A stretch of 64,000 nucleotides of DNA, from NCBI RefSeq assembly GCF_025979705.1, contig NZ_CP110136.1:1240001-1304000 (forward strand), written 5' to 3'. Both the position numbers and the translations under genes were made by a program. The DNA is from Hymenobacter sp. YIM 151858-1. Lineage in GTDB: Bacteria > Bacteroidota > Bacteroidia > Cytophagales > Hymenobacteraceae. Below are positions 34,495-43,005 of the stretch, piece by piece. The notes under the pieces were generated by a model. It saw nothing but the letters and a program-made list of their open reading frames with translations. It was not told the origin of the DNA and ran no database searches. Positions within the stretch are counted from its first letter, which is position 1; the number at the start of each line of letters is the position of its first letter.

Positions 34495-36090
34495 CTAGTA
34501 AAGCCTATGCCGAAGCAGCCAGCCGGCGCCGTCGTACTCGTTGGCTTTGGGCTGATACGCCTCCACCTGCATCAGGCGTTTATCTACCTGAATAACGTTG
34601 CCGTCGCCGGAGTCGAGCAGCGTAACGCGCATGCGCTGGCCGGCGGGGCCGGGGTTGGTGTGCCGGATGATGTCCTGCCCCTGCCCGTCGTAAAGGTAAA
34701 TGCGCAGGCGGTGGTCGGGCTGGCCGATTACCTCGAACTCGTCGTTGCCACCTAGGCCGTAGAGGCGGATGTCGGCGGTTTGGCGGGCGTCGTAAAGGCG
34801 CTGGCCGATGAGGTTGCCGCGCCCCGCGGCGCTGCGGGTGTACACGCGCACCCAGGCCTTCCAGGGTCCGGCAGCTTCCACCACAAACCGCTCGGGCTGG
34901 TCGGTGCCCGGAATGTCGACGTGGCGGGCCAGCTGGCGGTAAAACTCCTCGGCCACCACGGGCAATTGCTCGCGGCGGCTGCGCAGCTTATCAGCAAACT
35001 CCTCGCCCGACAAGGCATAAATCTGGCGCGGCCACACCTGCAGGGCTTCGGCAATAACCGGGTCGGGCAGGGCGCGGCGCAAAGAATCGGCCACCTCCCG
35101 AAAGTCTTGCTCGGTGAGGTACACCAGCAGCGACTTATCCATGGGCCGCGCGGCGCGGTTCAGGCCTTCCACGTCGTGCAGGTGAATGGTGCGCGTGAAG
35201 GTTTGGTAATTGGTTTTCACGAAGCTCACAACATGGGTAAGCACGCCGTCGTCGAACTTGAAAAACGCGTGGTCCCGGTCGCGCGGAATGGGCCGGTACA
35301 CCGTGCTGCTATCGGGCTGCCGAAACGCGGCCCAGCGCCACTGGTCTTCGCGCCGGCTCCAGTCGCCCAGCCACATATCAAACAAGCGGCTGCGCAGGTA
35401 CTGGCGCGCATCCACGCGGTACTCAGGCGAGGCCAGCAGCTGCCCGAACGCGTGCCGCGAGCTTACTACTTGGTCGGATTTTCCAAAACTGGCCTCGGTG
35501 CTGAGGTTGCCTTCGGGCCGCTCCTCAAACAAGTACAAGGCGTGCCGGAACGCTTGCTGAAAGCCGCCCAGGCCAGGGTCGTCGGCAACGTACACCAGGC
35601 GCGGATTGGTGTGGTACACGCCCGCGGCCCGCGCCAGCCGGGGCACTATGTAGGCCCCGTACGGGTGAATCACGCTGGTCTGGTCCTTCATCAGGCGGCC
35701 GATCAGGCCATCGCGCAGGTTTTCGGGCAGGGCGGCGGTGGCGTCCTTATCCACGGAGCGCAGCACGTACTGCCGCCCGTCGCGGGCGAGCAGGCGCAGG
35801 TTTTGGGTTTGAAAGCTGCCCCCTTCTTTCACCGGAATCAGGCCGCCGGGCACGGCGGTGCGCATGTTGAACACCGGCGCCTCAACGGGCGTAGCCCACT
35901 CCTTGCGGTAATGAAAACCCCAGAATAGCTGGTGCAGCCAGCCGCGGTTGTATTGCGCCCCCGCGGCCACCTGCACTACCGAATCGGGCCCGATTACCGG
36001 GCGAGCAGACTGGGCCGCCACCGGCCGGGCCGAAGCGGGCAGCCCTAGGGCCAGCAGAAGTAAGCGGAAGGTAGGTAACAACGTCAGCAA
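34495..36090 (-). CDS. Secreted protein of the GDW-x-R-x3-QW family (copy 1, altered motif)
   Basis: A 531-residue exported protein (signal peptide LLLLALGLPASARPVAAQ). It is a paralog of the divergent gene at 36257: both share NMRTAVPGGLIP..GGSFQT-like, LRSVDKD, HPYGAYIVP and LARAAGVYHT. Both also have a core motif WLGDW-SRREDQW near 242 and RPIPRDRDHAFFKFDDG. In the paralog the motif reads GDWDRHEGQW; here Asp-Arg-His is replaced by Ser-Arg-Arg. The pattern resembles DRH..N/D loops of atypical kinases (HipA, Fam20, CotH), which is my inference. In Bacteroidota similar regions occur fused to metallophosphoesterases. A TTG at 36090 is the only start before the signal peptide. Function unknown. 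Confidence 0.7.
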   Translation of the reverse strand: MLTLLPTFRLLLLALGLPASARPVAAQSARPVIGPDSVVQVAAGAQYNRGWLHQLFWGFHYRKEWATPVEAPVFNMRTAVPGGLIPVKEGGSFQTQNLRLLARDGRQYVLRSVDKDATAALPENLRDGLIGRLMKDQTSVIHPYGAYIVPRLARAAGVYHTNPRLVYVADDPGLGGFQQAFRHALYLFEERPEGNLSTEASFGKSDQVVSSRHAFGQLLASPEYRVDARQYLRSRLFDMWLGDWSRREDQWRWAAFRQPDSSTVYRPIPRDRDHAFFKFDDGVLTHVVSFVKTNYQTFTRTIHLHDVEGLNRAARPMDKSLLVYLTEQDFREVADSLRRALPDPVIAEALQVWPRQIYALSGEEFADKLRSRREQLPVVAEEFYRQLARHVDIPGTDQPERFVVEAAGPWKAWVRVYTRSAAGRGNLIGQRLYDARQTADIRLYGLGGNDEFEVIGQPDHRLRIYLYDGQGQDIIRHTNPGPAGQRMRVTLLDSGDGNVIQVDKRLMQVEAYQPKANEYDGAGWLLRHRLY

Positions 36091-36256
36091 GGCTCTGGGG
36101 TAACAGGAAAACCAAGCACCTGGAGGGGTAGCGGCACCTCTTATACCCCGGGCGCCGGGCGGCGGTTGTGCCCGAAAAATGAAAATTGCAGCCGTTTACT
36201 GCCCAGTTGCGTTGAAGGAAGCAGCATTAATACCACACCTCTGCCTTATTTGCCCC

Positions 36257-37864
36257 ATGACGAGCCGACTCTCCGGTTCAGCGCTGCTGCTGCTTGGCCT
36301 GCTTACGGCCGGTTGCGCCCGGCAGCGCTTTTTTCAGCCCGATGCCCGCGTGCCCGGCGGGCAAGTGAGCACCGCCTCGCCCGATAGTGCCCGCGTTACG
36401 GCCGGGCGCCACTACCGCCGCGGGCCGCTGCACCGCGCTCTGTTTGGCCAGCACTACCGCCCGGTGTGGTACCAGCCCGTTACGCTGCCCGTGCTCGACC
36501 TGGCCCGCGCCGTGCCGGGCGGCCTTACGCCGGGCAAAATGGGCGGCGGGTTTCAAACCACCAGCATGACGCTGAACAGCCCCAACGGCCGCTCCTACGC
36601 CCTGCGCAGCATCGACAAAGACCCCTATAAAACGCTGCCCAAGGTACTGCGCCACACGTTTTTCCTGAACGTGGTGCGCGATGCTACCTCGGCCGGCAAC
36701 CCCTACGGCGCGTTTGTGGTGCCGCCCCTGGCCCAGGCCGCCGGGGTGCTGCACACCACCCCGCGGCCGTTTTACGTGCGCGCCGACGAAACGCAGCTTG
36801 GCGAAGCCTCGGAGCGTTTTCGGGGCAAGGTGGTGCTGCTCGAGCAGAAGTTCGAGAGCAAAGATGACCTAGGGCGCATGCTCGGGCGCGGCGCCGTTGA
36901 TCTGGAGGAAAGCGACGACGTGCTGTCGGAAGTATACGCCGACTCTAAGCACCGGCTCGATCAGCAGGCGTTTTTGCGGGCCCGGTTGCTCGATTTGTGG
37001 CTCGGCGACTGGGACCGGCACGAAGGCCAATGGGACTGGGTGGCCTACGAGCAGCCGCAAGGCCGCACCCTGTACCGCCCCGTGCCCATCGACCGCGACC
37101 AGGTGTTTTTCCGGTTTTCCGATGGCCTCATCTCTTGGCTGGTGAGCCGCCCTTGGGCCGTGGCTAAGTTTCGCACGTTTAAGCCCCGGTACGAAAGCAT
37201 CGAAGGGTACGCCCGCAACGCCCGTTTTATCGATGCCCGTGCCCTGAATGAGCTGCCTAGGTCGCAGTACCAAGCTACGGCCAAGGCCCTGCAACAAGCC
37301 CTGACGGATGAAGTAATCAGCCAGGCGGCGCACCGCCTGCCGCCCGAGGTGTACGGGCTCGAAGGTGCCCGGCTCGAAAACGCCCTGAAAGCGCGCCGGG
37401 CTAACCTGCCCCAAGCCGCCCAGGAGTTTTACCGCCTGCAGGCGCGCGAGGTACTGGTACCCGGCACCGACGAGAAGGAGCGGTTCGTGGTGAATCGGCA
37501 GAGCGACACGCTAACGGTGGTGTCGGTTTACAGCCTTTCCGACGACAAGGAAAAGCCCGAAACGCTTTTGTATCAGCGGGGTTTTCGGCCCCAGGAAACC
37601 AAGCGTTTGGTACTCCATGGCCTAGGTGGCGAAGACGTGTTTGAGCTGCGGGGCAAGGTGCGCCGCTCGCCCCTGGTCGAGATTTACGGTGGCCCGCACG
37701 AGGACAAGGTGCAGGACGAATCGCGCGTGGCCGGCCTGCGCCGCAAAACGCGCTACTTCGATACCAAGCGCAACAACGAGGTTGAACCCGCCCCCGAACT
37801 CAATATCAAAACCACCCGCGGCGTAGCCTCCCACGCCTTCGACCGCGACGGCTCGGGCAGGTAG
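36257..37864 (+). CDS. Lipoprotein of the GDW-x-R-x3-QW family (copy 2, intact motif)
   Basis: A 535-residue paralog of the divergent neighbour. It has a lipoprotein signal LLLLGLLTAGCARQ (Cys near residue 20) and is therefore membrane-anchored. Shared segments are VPGGLTPGKMGGGFQT, YALRSIDKDPYK, NPYGAFVVPPLAQAAGVLHT, LDLWLGDWDRHEGQW near 251 and YRPVPIDRDQVFFRFSDG. The latter two look like the catalytic loop and metal-binding segment of atypical kinases; no activity is demonstrated. The C-terminal 100 residues are a charged beta-rich section that seems to continue toward a barrel in larger family members but stops here. ATG at 36257 gives the lipobox a proper position; the frame is open to 36179. 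Confidence 0.7.
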   Translation: MTSRLSGSALLLLGLLTAGCARQRFFQPDARVPGGQVSTASPDSARVTAGRHYRRGPLHRALFGQHYRPVWYQPVTLPVLDLARAVPGGLTPGKMGGGFQTTSMTLNSPNGRSYALRSIDKDPYKTLPKVLRHTFFLNVVRDATSAGNPYGAFVVPPLAQAAGVLHTTPRPFYVRADETQLGEASERFRGKVVLLEQKFESKDDLGRMLGRGAVDLEESDDVLSEVYADSKHRLDQQAFLRARLLDLWLGDWDRHEGQWDWVAYEQPQGRTLYRPVPIDRDQVFFRFSDGLISWLVSRPWAVAKFRTFKPRYESIEGYARNARFIDARALNELPRSQYQATAKALQQALTDEVISQAAHRLPPEVYGLEGARLENALKARRANLPQAAQEFYRLQAREVLVPGTDEKERFVVNRQSDTLTVVSVYSLSDDKEKPETLLYQRGFRPQETKRLVLHGLGGEDVFELRGKVRRSPLVEIYGGPHEDKVQDESRVAGLRRKTRYFDTKRNNEVEPAPELNIKTTRGVASHAFDRDGSGR

Positions 37865-38032
37865 GTTCGGTTTAAGAGTTGGTGAGTTGTTGAGTTAGCG
37901 GGTTTAAAAGTTTATGAGGGTTTGAGTTGAGGCCAAAGAGTTGGGCAGGGCATTAGGATTCTGCCCTGCCCAACTCTTTGGCCTCTGCACTCCGAAACTC
38001 TCAAACGCAAAATCTCACTTACTCTTAAACTT
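37865..38032. repeat. Inverted 8-base-periodic array around a 22-bp perfect hairpin (site E)
   Basis: Between convergent genes, GAGTT or near variants recur at 37876, 37884, 37892, 37900, 37908, 37916 and 37924, every 8 bases. On the other side AACTC variants recur at 37988, 37996, 38004, 38012, 38020 and 38028, again every 8, the last inside the topoisomerase stop region. In the centre lies a perfect 22-bp hairpin (37931-37983). Confidence 0.8.
37931..37983. terminator. 22-bp perfect hairpin between convergent genes
   Basis: Arms 37931-37952 (starting GGCCAAAGAGTTGGG) and 37962-37983 are exact complements with a 9-base loop. There is no T-run on either strand. It probably blocks transcription from both sides but may equally be part of the surrounding array element. 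Confidence 0.65.
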
Positions 38033-39140
38033 CCGAGAGCATGTCCATCACCAGGTGCTCGGTGGGCGAAAGCAAGTCGTTTTCGGCGGGGTCGGCGTCG
38101 TGGCGGCGCAGGTAGTTGATGAGCTTATCCGAGCTGAACAGCTCCACCACCTGCGGATGGATGTAGTACTTGGAGCACACCGTGGGCGTGTTGCCGAGGT
38201 TTTTGGCCACGTCTTTCACGGCTTTCTTCAGCACCTTGTCCTTGGGCAGGTCGGGCTCCTGGTGCAGCACGCTTTCGAGGCACTCCACCATTTTCACCGT
38301 GCCGCCCCAGGTGCGGAAATCCTTGGCCGACAGGGCCAGGCCGGTGGCCTCGCGCAGGTACTCATTCACGTCGCCCGATTCCAGCTCCTGCCGGTGGCCG
38401 TCGGCGTCGTAGTACTGAAACAAGTGCTGGCCGGGAATCTCCTTGCACTTCTGCACCAGGCGCGCCAGCTTCCGGTCGTGCAGGGTTACATCGTGCGCCA
38501 CGCCCTTCTTGCCCACAAAGCTGAAACGGATATCGGCTCCCTCTACCCGCACGTGCTTATCGCGCAGCGTGGTGAGGCCGTAGCTCTTGTTTTTCTTGGC
38601 GTACTCGCGGTTGCCAACCCTGATGAACGACTGATCCATCAGCATGAGCACTACGGCTACCACCTTTTGCTTATCCAGCTTCGGCCGACCTAGGTCTTTG
38701 CGGATGCGCTGGCGCAGCTCGGGCAGCTTTTCGCCGAAGGCCCGCAGGCGGCTGAACTTGGTGAGGCTGCGGGCCTGGTCCCAGAGCTGGTGGTAGATGT
38801 ACTGCTTGCGGCCTTTGGTATCGCGGCCGGTGGCCTGCAGGTGCGCGTTGGCCGTGGGCGCAATCCACACCTCCGTCCAGGCCGGCGGTATCACCATGCT
38901 GTTGATGCGGGCCATGGTTTTCTCATCGGCCACGGGCTGGCCTTTGGCATCGAGGTAGGTGAACGCGCCCTCGCGGCCGGGCTGGCGCGTAATGCCGGGC
39001 TTGTTGTCGGCCACGTAGCGCAGGCCGGCCAGCTCGGCTTGCATGGCGGGGTCTTTGTAAAGCGCGTGCACGTCGGTTTCGACGGGTGCCAGCTTTTTCT
39101 TTTTGACTTTGGGACGCAGGGTGGTGTGGGCGGTGGCCAT
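38025..39140 (-). CDS. DNA topoisomerase IB (poxvirus-like)
   Basis: A 371-residue type IB enzyme, which relaxes supercoils through a 3'-phosphotyrosine. Seen: N-domain LRYVADNKPGITR and IPPAWTEVWIAPTANAHLQATGRD; catalytic domain RVGNREYAKKNKSYGLTTLRDKHV with the catalytic Arg, then Lys and His, KDFRTWGGT, and the Tyr segment VCSKYYIHP near 324. There are two adjacent Tyr; the second aligns with SYIHP of bacterial relatives. Such genes are scattered in bacteria and not essential. ATG at 39140 (MATAHTTLRP) is preferred; the frame extends to 39206. A basic N-terminal 30 residues is present. Convergent with the GDWDRH gene. Confidence 0.92.
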   Translation of the reverse strand: MATAHTTLRPKVKKKKLAPVETDVHALYKDPAMQAELAGLRYVADNKPGITRQPGREGAFTYLDAKGQPVADEKTMARINSMVIPPAWTEVWIAPTANAHLQATGRDTKGRKQYIYHQLWDQARSLTKFSRLRAFGEKLPELRQRIRKDLGRPKLDKQKVVAVVLMLMDQSFIRVGNREYAKKNKSYGLTTLRDKHVRVEGADIRFSFVGKKGVAHDVTLHDRKLARLVQKCKEIPGQHLFQYYDADGHRQELESGDVNEYLREATGLALSAKDFRTWGGTVKMVECLESVLHQEPDLPKDKVLKKAVKDVAKNLGNTPTVCSKYYIHPQVVELFSSDKLINYLRRHDADPAENDLLSPTEHLVMDMLSEV

Positions 39141-39220
39141 AGCAGGAATGCGGTAAAAACGGCGAAGGCCCGCGGGTGTGGCGCGGGCCTTCGTGCATAC
39201 GTGCAAACGGCGGGCAGTAG

Positions 39221-40027
39221 TTATTTCCGGGCCCTAGGTAGTTGCTGCTGAAAGAGCCATTGGGGCAAGGCGGGGTCGTCGTAGGCGGCCGTCCAGGAGT
39301 CGTGGCCGGCCTCGGGGTACTCGGTGTACTGCACGGTGCCGCCCGCAGCCTGCAAGGCCGCCACCAGCTGCCGGGTTTCGGTTACGGGCACCACCGGATC
39401 GAGGGCGCCGTGGAAGGCCCACACCGGCGCCGTGCGGCCAATGGCTTGGGCCAGCTGCCCGTACAGCGCGGGGTTGGGCGCATCGTTGGCCTTGAGCACA
39501 GCGGGCAGCACGGCCCCGCCGCAAATGGGTACCACGGCCGCAAACTTGCCGGGGTAGGTGGCGGCTATTTTCCAGGCGCCGTACCCGCCCATCGAAAGGC
39601 CCGTGAGGTAGAGGCGCTGCGCATCGCCGCGAAACTCGCGCACGGTTTTATCGAGGGTGGCCAGGGCCATCTGGTACATGGCGGGCATCGTCCAGTACTG
39701 CTCGGCGGGGCACTGCGGCACCACCACCACGGCGGGCCAGCGCTCCAGGTGCTTGCGGATGCTGGCCGGCAGCCCCACCTGGGTTTGTTGCAGGCCATCG
39801 GTGCCACGCTCGCCGGCGCCGTGCAGAAACAGCACCACCGGCCACTTGCCTTTGCGCCGGTAAAAATCGGCGGGCACGTACACCTGGTAGCGGTACATAA
39901 CGCCGTTGTGCTGCAGCGCGCGGTTCAGGAAGCCGGTTTCGCGTGGGCGGGCCGCAACCGCCTGTGCCAGTAGCAACAAGCCGCACAGCGTGGCCAGCAC
40001 GGCGGCATTTCGGGGCGTGGTTCCCAT
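39221..40027 (-). CDS. Secreted alpha/beta-hydrolase (carboxylesterase/phospholipase-like)
   Basis: A 268-residue exported hydrolase with a signal peptide (LATLCGLLLLAQAVAA). The fold shows the oxyanion segment VVLFLHGAGERGTDG, the nucleophile elbow GLSMGGYG (Ser near 147), the Asp in HGALDPVVP and the His in YPEAGHDSW. The sequence style is that of the Bacteroidota dienelactone-hydrolase/prolyl-oligopeptidase-like esterases often attached to carbohydrate utilisation; substrate unknown. ATG at 40027. Lies 80 bases upstream of the topoisomerase IB gene on the same strand, so the two may be co-transcribed. Confidence 0.85.
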   Translation of the reverse strand: MGTTPRNAAVLATLCGLLLLAQAVAARPRETGFLNRALQHNGVMYRYQVYVPADFYRRKGKWPVVLFLHGAGERGTDGLQQTQVGLPASIRKHLERWPAVVVVPQCPAEQYWTMPAMYQMALATLDKTVREFRGDAQRLYLTGLSMGGYGAWKIAATYPGKFAAVVPICGGAVLPAVLKANDAPNPALYGQLAQAIGRTAPVWAFHGALDPVVPVTETRQLVAALQAAGGTVQYTEYPEAGHDSWTAAYDDPALPQWLFQQQLPRARK

Positions 40028-40200
40028 TTTCGCGGATTGGTTTCAACCCGAAAACTACGTAAAAAAGTACCGCAGCCGGGGTTTTGTGCAACGCCCGGCC
40101 CGGGCTGCGCGTACCGGAGCCACGAGCATTTTGGCACCGTTTTTTCTTTCGGCGTCCGCAGCCGCCGGTTTCTTACCCTTTACCTTTCTACTCACCACCT

Positions 40201-41022
40201 ATGTTCCGACGCTCTTTTTTCCGCCTATACCTGCTCGGTGCCCTGGCTTTTTCCCTAGGTGCCGCTACCTCTTCCTGCACCGATGAGAACGGCAACCCGG
40301 TGCTGTTCAGCGTCGACGACGACAAAGCCCTGGGCGAACAGGTTGCCCGCCAAACCGACTCGACGTACCGCGCCAAAGGCCAGCTGCTCGAGCGCACCAA
40401 CCCGCGCAACGCCCGCGCCTACCAGCTGCTCGATGGCGTAGTAAACCGGGTGCTGAACTCGGGCCAGCTGCAGTACCGCAACGAGTTTCCGTGGGATGTC
40501 AAGATTATCAAAGACGACCAGATTCAGAACGCCTTTGCCACGCCCGGCGGCCACATTTACGTGTTTACGGGCCTGATTAAGTACCTCGACAACGAAAGCC
40601 AGCTGGCCGGCGTGCTGGGCCACGAAATTGCCCACGCCGACCGCCGCCACACCTCCCGCCAGCTCCAGAACCAGTACGGCATCAACCTGCTGCTGAGCGT
40701 GGTGCTGGGCGAAAACCCCAGCCAGGTAGCGCAAATTGCCGCCGGCCTCGGCCAGCTGAAATTCAGCCGCGATTTTGAGCGCGAAGCCGACGAGTTTTCG
40801 GTGGTGTACCTCAACGGCACCGGCCACTACAACTGCAACGGCACGGCGGGCTTCTTCGAGAAAGCGCAGGCCGAAGGCCAGGCCAGCGGCCCCGAGTTCC
40901 TGAGCACCCACCCCGACCCGGGCTCCCGCGTGCAGGCCATCAACGCCAAAGCCACGGAGCTGAACTGCACCAACCGCAACGTCAACAACAACAGCTTTCA
41001 GGAGTTGAAAAGCATACTGTAA
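40201..41022 (+). CDS. M48 family metalloprotease, probable lipoprotein
   Basis: A 273-residue zinc protease with signal segment LYLLGALAFSLGAATSSC, where Cys near 22 could be lipidated. The zinc motif is HEIAHADRRH (near 143), with the third ligand in EREADEFSV. The C-terminal STHPDPGSRV is typical of BepA/LoiP-like M48 proteins that assist outer-membrane quality control in proteobacteria. The N-terminal region includes GGHIYVFTGLIKYLDNESQLAGVLG. ATG at 40201 gives the proper signal peptide; the frame runs open to 40084. A second M48 gene lies at 47.3 kb with a slightly different catalytic segment. Confidence 0.9.
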   Translation: MFRRSFFRLYLLGALAFSLGAATSSCTDENGNPVLFSVDDDKALGEQVARQTDSTYRAKGQLLERTNPRNARAYQLLDGVVNRVLNSGQLQYRNEFPWDVKIIKDDQIQNAFATPGGHIYVFTGLIKYLDNESQLAGVLGHEIAHADRRHTSRQLQNQYGINLLLSVVLGENPSQVAQIAAGLGQLKFSRDFEREADEFSVVYLNGTGHYNCNGTAGFFEKAQAEGQASGPEFLSTHPDPGSRVQAINAKATELNCTNRNVNNNSFQELKSIL

Positions 41023-41052
41023 GCATCAGGCGGATACAGCCCCTGCATATCC

Positions 41053-41081
41053 AAGGCCAGCCGCGCTCCGTGGCTGGCCTT
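41053..41081. terminator. Bidirectional terminator (M48 gene / lipoprotein gene)
   Basis: AAGGCCAGCC / GGCTGGCCTT stem with a 9-base loop between convergent genes; it touches the stop codon of the minus-strand lipoprotein gene. Confidence 0.75.
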
Positions 41082-41607
41082 ATTGTTTGCGGTACACCCG
41101 TACCAGGCTGCTACTGGCCGCAGGGCGCTGGTTGGCTTCGGGCCGAAACTCCACCCAAAACCGGTAGGCGCCCAGGGTGCGGTTGTTGTAGCGCAGGCAC
41201 TGGCGCAGGGTATCGGCCACGGCCCGCGGCAGCACCCGGTTAAAGTCGACCTGAAAGTGGGTGGTGAGCTGCTGCCCGGGCCGCAGCACCACGTAGCGCC
41301 TAGGTGCCGGCGCGGGCGGGCAGCGCTGGCAAATGGCCGCCGTATCGGTATTGGGCGTGAGGGCCCGCAGCACCAGGGCCGCCGGCGGCGCGCAGGCCGT
41401 TTCCACGGTGTCGGGCAGTTGCAGCAGGCGGATGGGTTGGGTGCCGCCATTGCGGATGGTGGCGCGCAGCCACGCAATGTTGTAGGCCGACTCGGTTTGG
41501 GCCTGCAGCTGTACCTCCACTTGATCGGCACCGGGCACCTGCCTGCCCAAGCGGCCCGCGCATGCGGTCAGCCCCAACATTCCGGCACTTAAAACGACTC
41601 TGAGCAT
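41080..41607 (-). CDS. Hypothetical lipoprotein
   Basis: A 175-residue protein with a clean lipoprotein signal (LSAGMLGLTACAG). The mature part reads like a single beta-sandwich: QVEVQLQAQTESAYNIAWLRATIRN, LQLPDTVETACAPPAALVLRAL, RYVVLRPGQQLTTHFQVDF and YRFWVEFRPEANQ, reminiscent of small immunoglobulin-like export proteins. A CxxC lies at QRCPPAP/ICQRC. I recognise no family. ATG at 41607 is chosen; ATG at 41625 adds six residues. Divergent from the APP1 gene and convergent with the M48 gene. Confidence 0.65.
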   Translation of the reverse strand: MLRVVLSAGMLGLTACAGRLGRQVPGADQVEVQLQAQTESAYNIAWLRATIRNGGTQPIRLLQLPDTVETACAPPAALVLRALTPNTDTAAICQRCPPAPAPRRYVVLRPGQQLTTHFQVDFNRVLPRAVADTLRQCLRYNNRTLGAYRFWVEFRPEANQRPAASSSLVRVYRKQ

Positions 41608-41705
41608 GAGCTGACAACGAAGCATGGGCAACAACGACCTAGGAAATTCCTCAACGGTAAGGCGCTTTGCTCCGTTGTGTAGCTTACCGCCATTTCTACA
41701 CACCC

Positions 41706-42854
41706 ATGTCGTTACTGAACCACCTGAGCAACCTGGCCGAAAACGCCGACGATCTGTTTCGGCGGGCCCGCACGCGGCTGGGCTTGCTGCACCCCGTGCA
41801 GGTATTGCCCTACCGCAGCTACGGCACCGCCAACCGCCTCTATGTGAAGGGCCGCGTGCTCACCAACAAAGGCATTACCGAGCCCGACCCGGCCGACTCG
41901 TACCTGCACAACCTGCTGAATATGTACCGCCGCTTCGACTCGCAGGAAATACCCGGCGCGCAGCTGTGCATCCGGCCCGGCGACGGCACGGAGCACTCCG
42001 TAGTAGCCGACGAGGAAGGCTACTTCACCCTGAACATCGAGCCGCAGCGCCTGCATGCTCCCGTCGATTACCTCTGGCACCCCATCGAGGTGGAGCTGCT
42101 GCAGGTGCCGGCGCCCATGCCCGAGCTGCGCCTGAGCACGGCCCCGGTGCTGGTGCCCCCGGCCGATGCCGAGTACGGCATCATCTCCGACCTCGACGAC
42201 ACCGTTATTCAAACCTCCGCTACCGACATCATGCGCATGGCCCGCACGGTGCTGCTGCGCAATGCCCGCTCGCGCATGCCCTTCAAAGGCGTGGCCGAGT
42301 TTTACCGGCAGCTGCAGCTAGGGCGCAACGGCAAGCGCAACAACCCTTTTTTCTACGTTAGCTCGTCGCCCTGGAATCTTTACGATCTGCTCGAGGATTT
42401 CCTGGCCCTGAACGAGATACCGCCCGGCCCTTTGCTGCTGCGCGACATGGCCCTGAAACGCAAGCAGCAGGGCGACGCCTCCGAACACCACGGCCACAAG
42501 CTCCGCGAAATCGATAACCTGCTCCTCACCTACCCGCAGTTGCCCTTCGTGCTCATCGGCGACTCGGGCCAGGAAGACGCCAACATTTACCGCGAAGTGG
42601 TGCGCCGCCACCCCGGCCGCATTCTGGCCATTTACATCCGCGACGTGAACCTGCCCGAGCGCTCGGCCATGGTGGAGCGCGTATCGCAGGAGCTCCGCAC
42701 CGACAAAGTTGAAATGCTGCTGGTGAAGGATACCGTGAATGCCGCCGAACACGCCGCCGCCACGGGCCTCGTGTTCCAGGAAAGCGTGCAGGCCGTGCAA
42801 GCCGAAAAAGAAAAAGACGAAGCCACACCCGAAGACCCAGGCGAGGTGAAGTGA
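41706..42854 (+). CDS. APP1-domain phosphatase (DUF2183)
   Basis: A 382-residue protein. The first 150 residues are a beta-rich domain (YVKGRVLTNKGITEPDPADS). The catalytic HAD-like domain starts with ISDLDDTVIQTSAT near 160 (DxDxT nucleophile motif) and continues with FFYVSSSPWNLYDLLEDFL and FVLIGDSGQEDANIY. This matches the APP1 domain of yeast phosphatidate phosphatase App1 and bacterial homologs, which act on phospholipid-derived phosphates; the substrate in bacteria is not known. ATG at 41706 (MSLLNHLSNLAE). The stop codon overlaps the start of a perfect 7-base tandem repeat. Confidence 0.88.
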   Translation: MSLLNHLSNLAENADDLFRRARTRLGLLHPVQVLPYRSYGTANRLYVKGRVLTNKGITEPDPADSYLHNLLNMYRRFDSQEIPGAQLCIRPGDGTEHSVVADEEGYFTLNIEPQRLHAPVDYLWHPIEVELLQVPAPMPELRLSTAPVLVPPADAEYGIISDLDDTVIQTSATDIMRMARTVLLRNARSRMPFKGVAEFYRQLQLGRNGKRNNPFFYVSSSPWNLYDLLEDFLALNEIPPGPLLLRDMALKRKQQGDASEHHGHKLREIDNLLLTYPQLPFVLIGDSGQEDANIYREVVRRHPGRILAIYIRDVNLPERSAMVERVSQELRTDKVEMLLVKDTVNAAEHAAATGLVFQESVQAVQAEKEKDEATPEDPGEVK

Positions 42855-43003
42855 GTTGTCAGTTGTCAGTTGTCAGTTGTCAGGGCTTACTTCCGTACTT
42901 CTGGCCTTGTTACAGCAAAGCGCCCGTTGCCAATTGGCAACGGGCGCTTCGTTTTCACTGATAACCCTCAGCTCACGCTAAGCAAACTGGCAACCAGCAA
43001 CCC
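42854..43003. repeat. Inverted 7-base-periodic array around a terminator (site B)
   Basis: AGTTGTC is repeated four times without change at 42854-42881, beginning in the APP1 stop codon. The opposite side carries AAC at 42985, 42992 and 42999, 7 bases apart, and ends at the stop of the next gene. Between them lies a 28-base perfect palindrome. The left arm is young (identical units), the right arm decayed. Confidence 0.75.
42920..42947. terminator. Bidirectional terminator (APP1 / NTF2-like gene)
   Basis: GCGCCCGTTGCC-AATT-GGCAACGGGCGC, a perfect palindrome with AAA before and TTCGTTTT after, between convergent genes. Confidence 0.85.
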
Positions 43004-43005
43004 CA

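Noticed and set aside
38025-39140. Topoisomerase IB as evidence of a virus-derived island
   Set aside because: Base composition and CCTAGG content match the surroundings and no phage gene is nearby.
42854-42881. Possible CRISPR-like tandem repeat
   Set aside because: Units are 7 bases without spacers and no cas gene is present.
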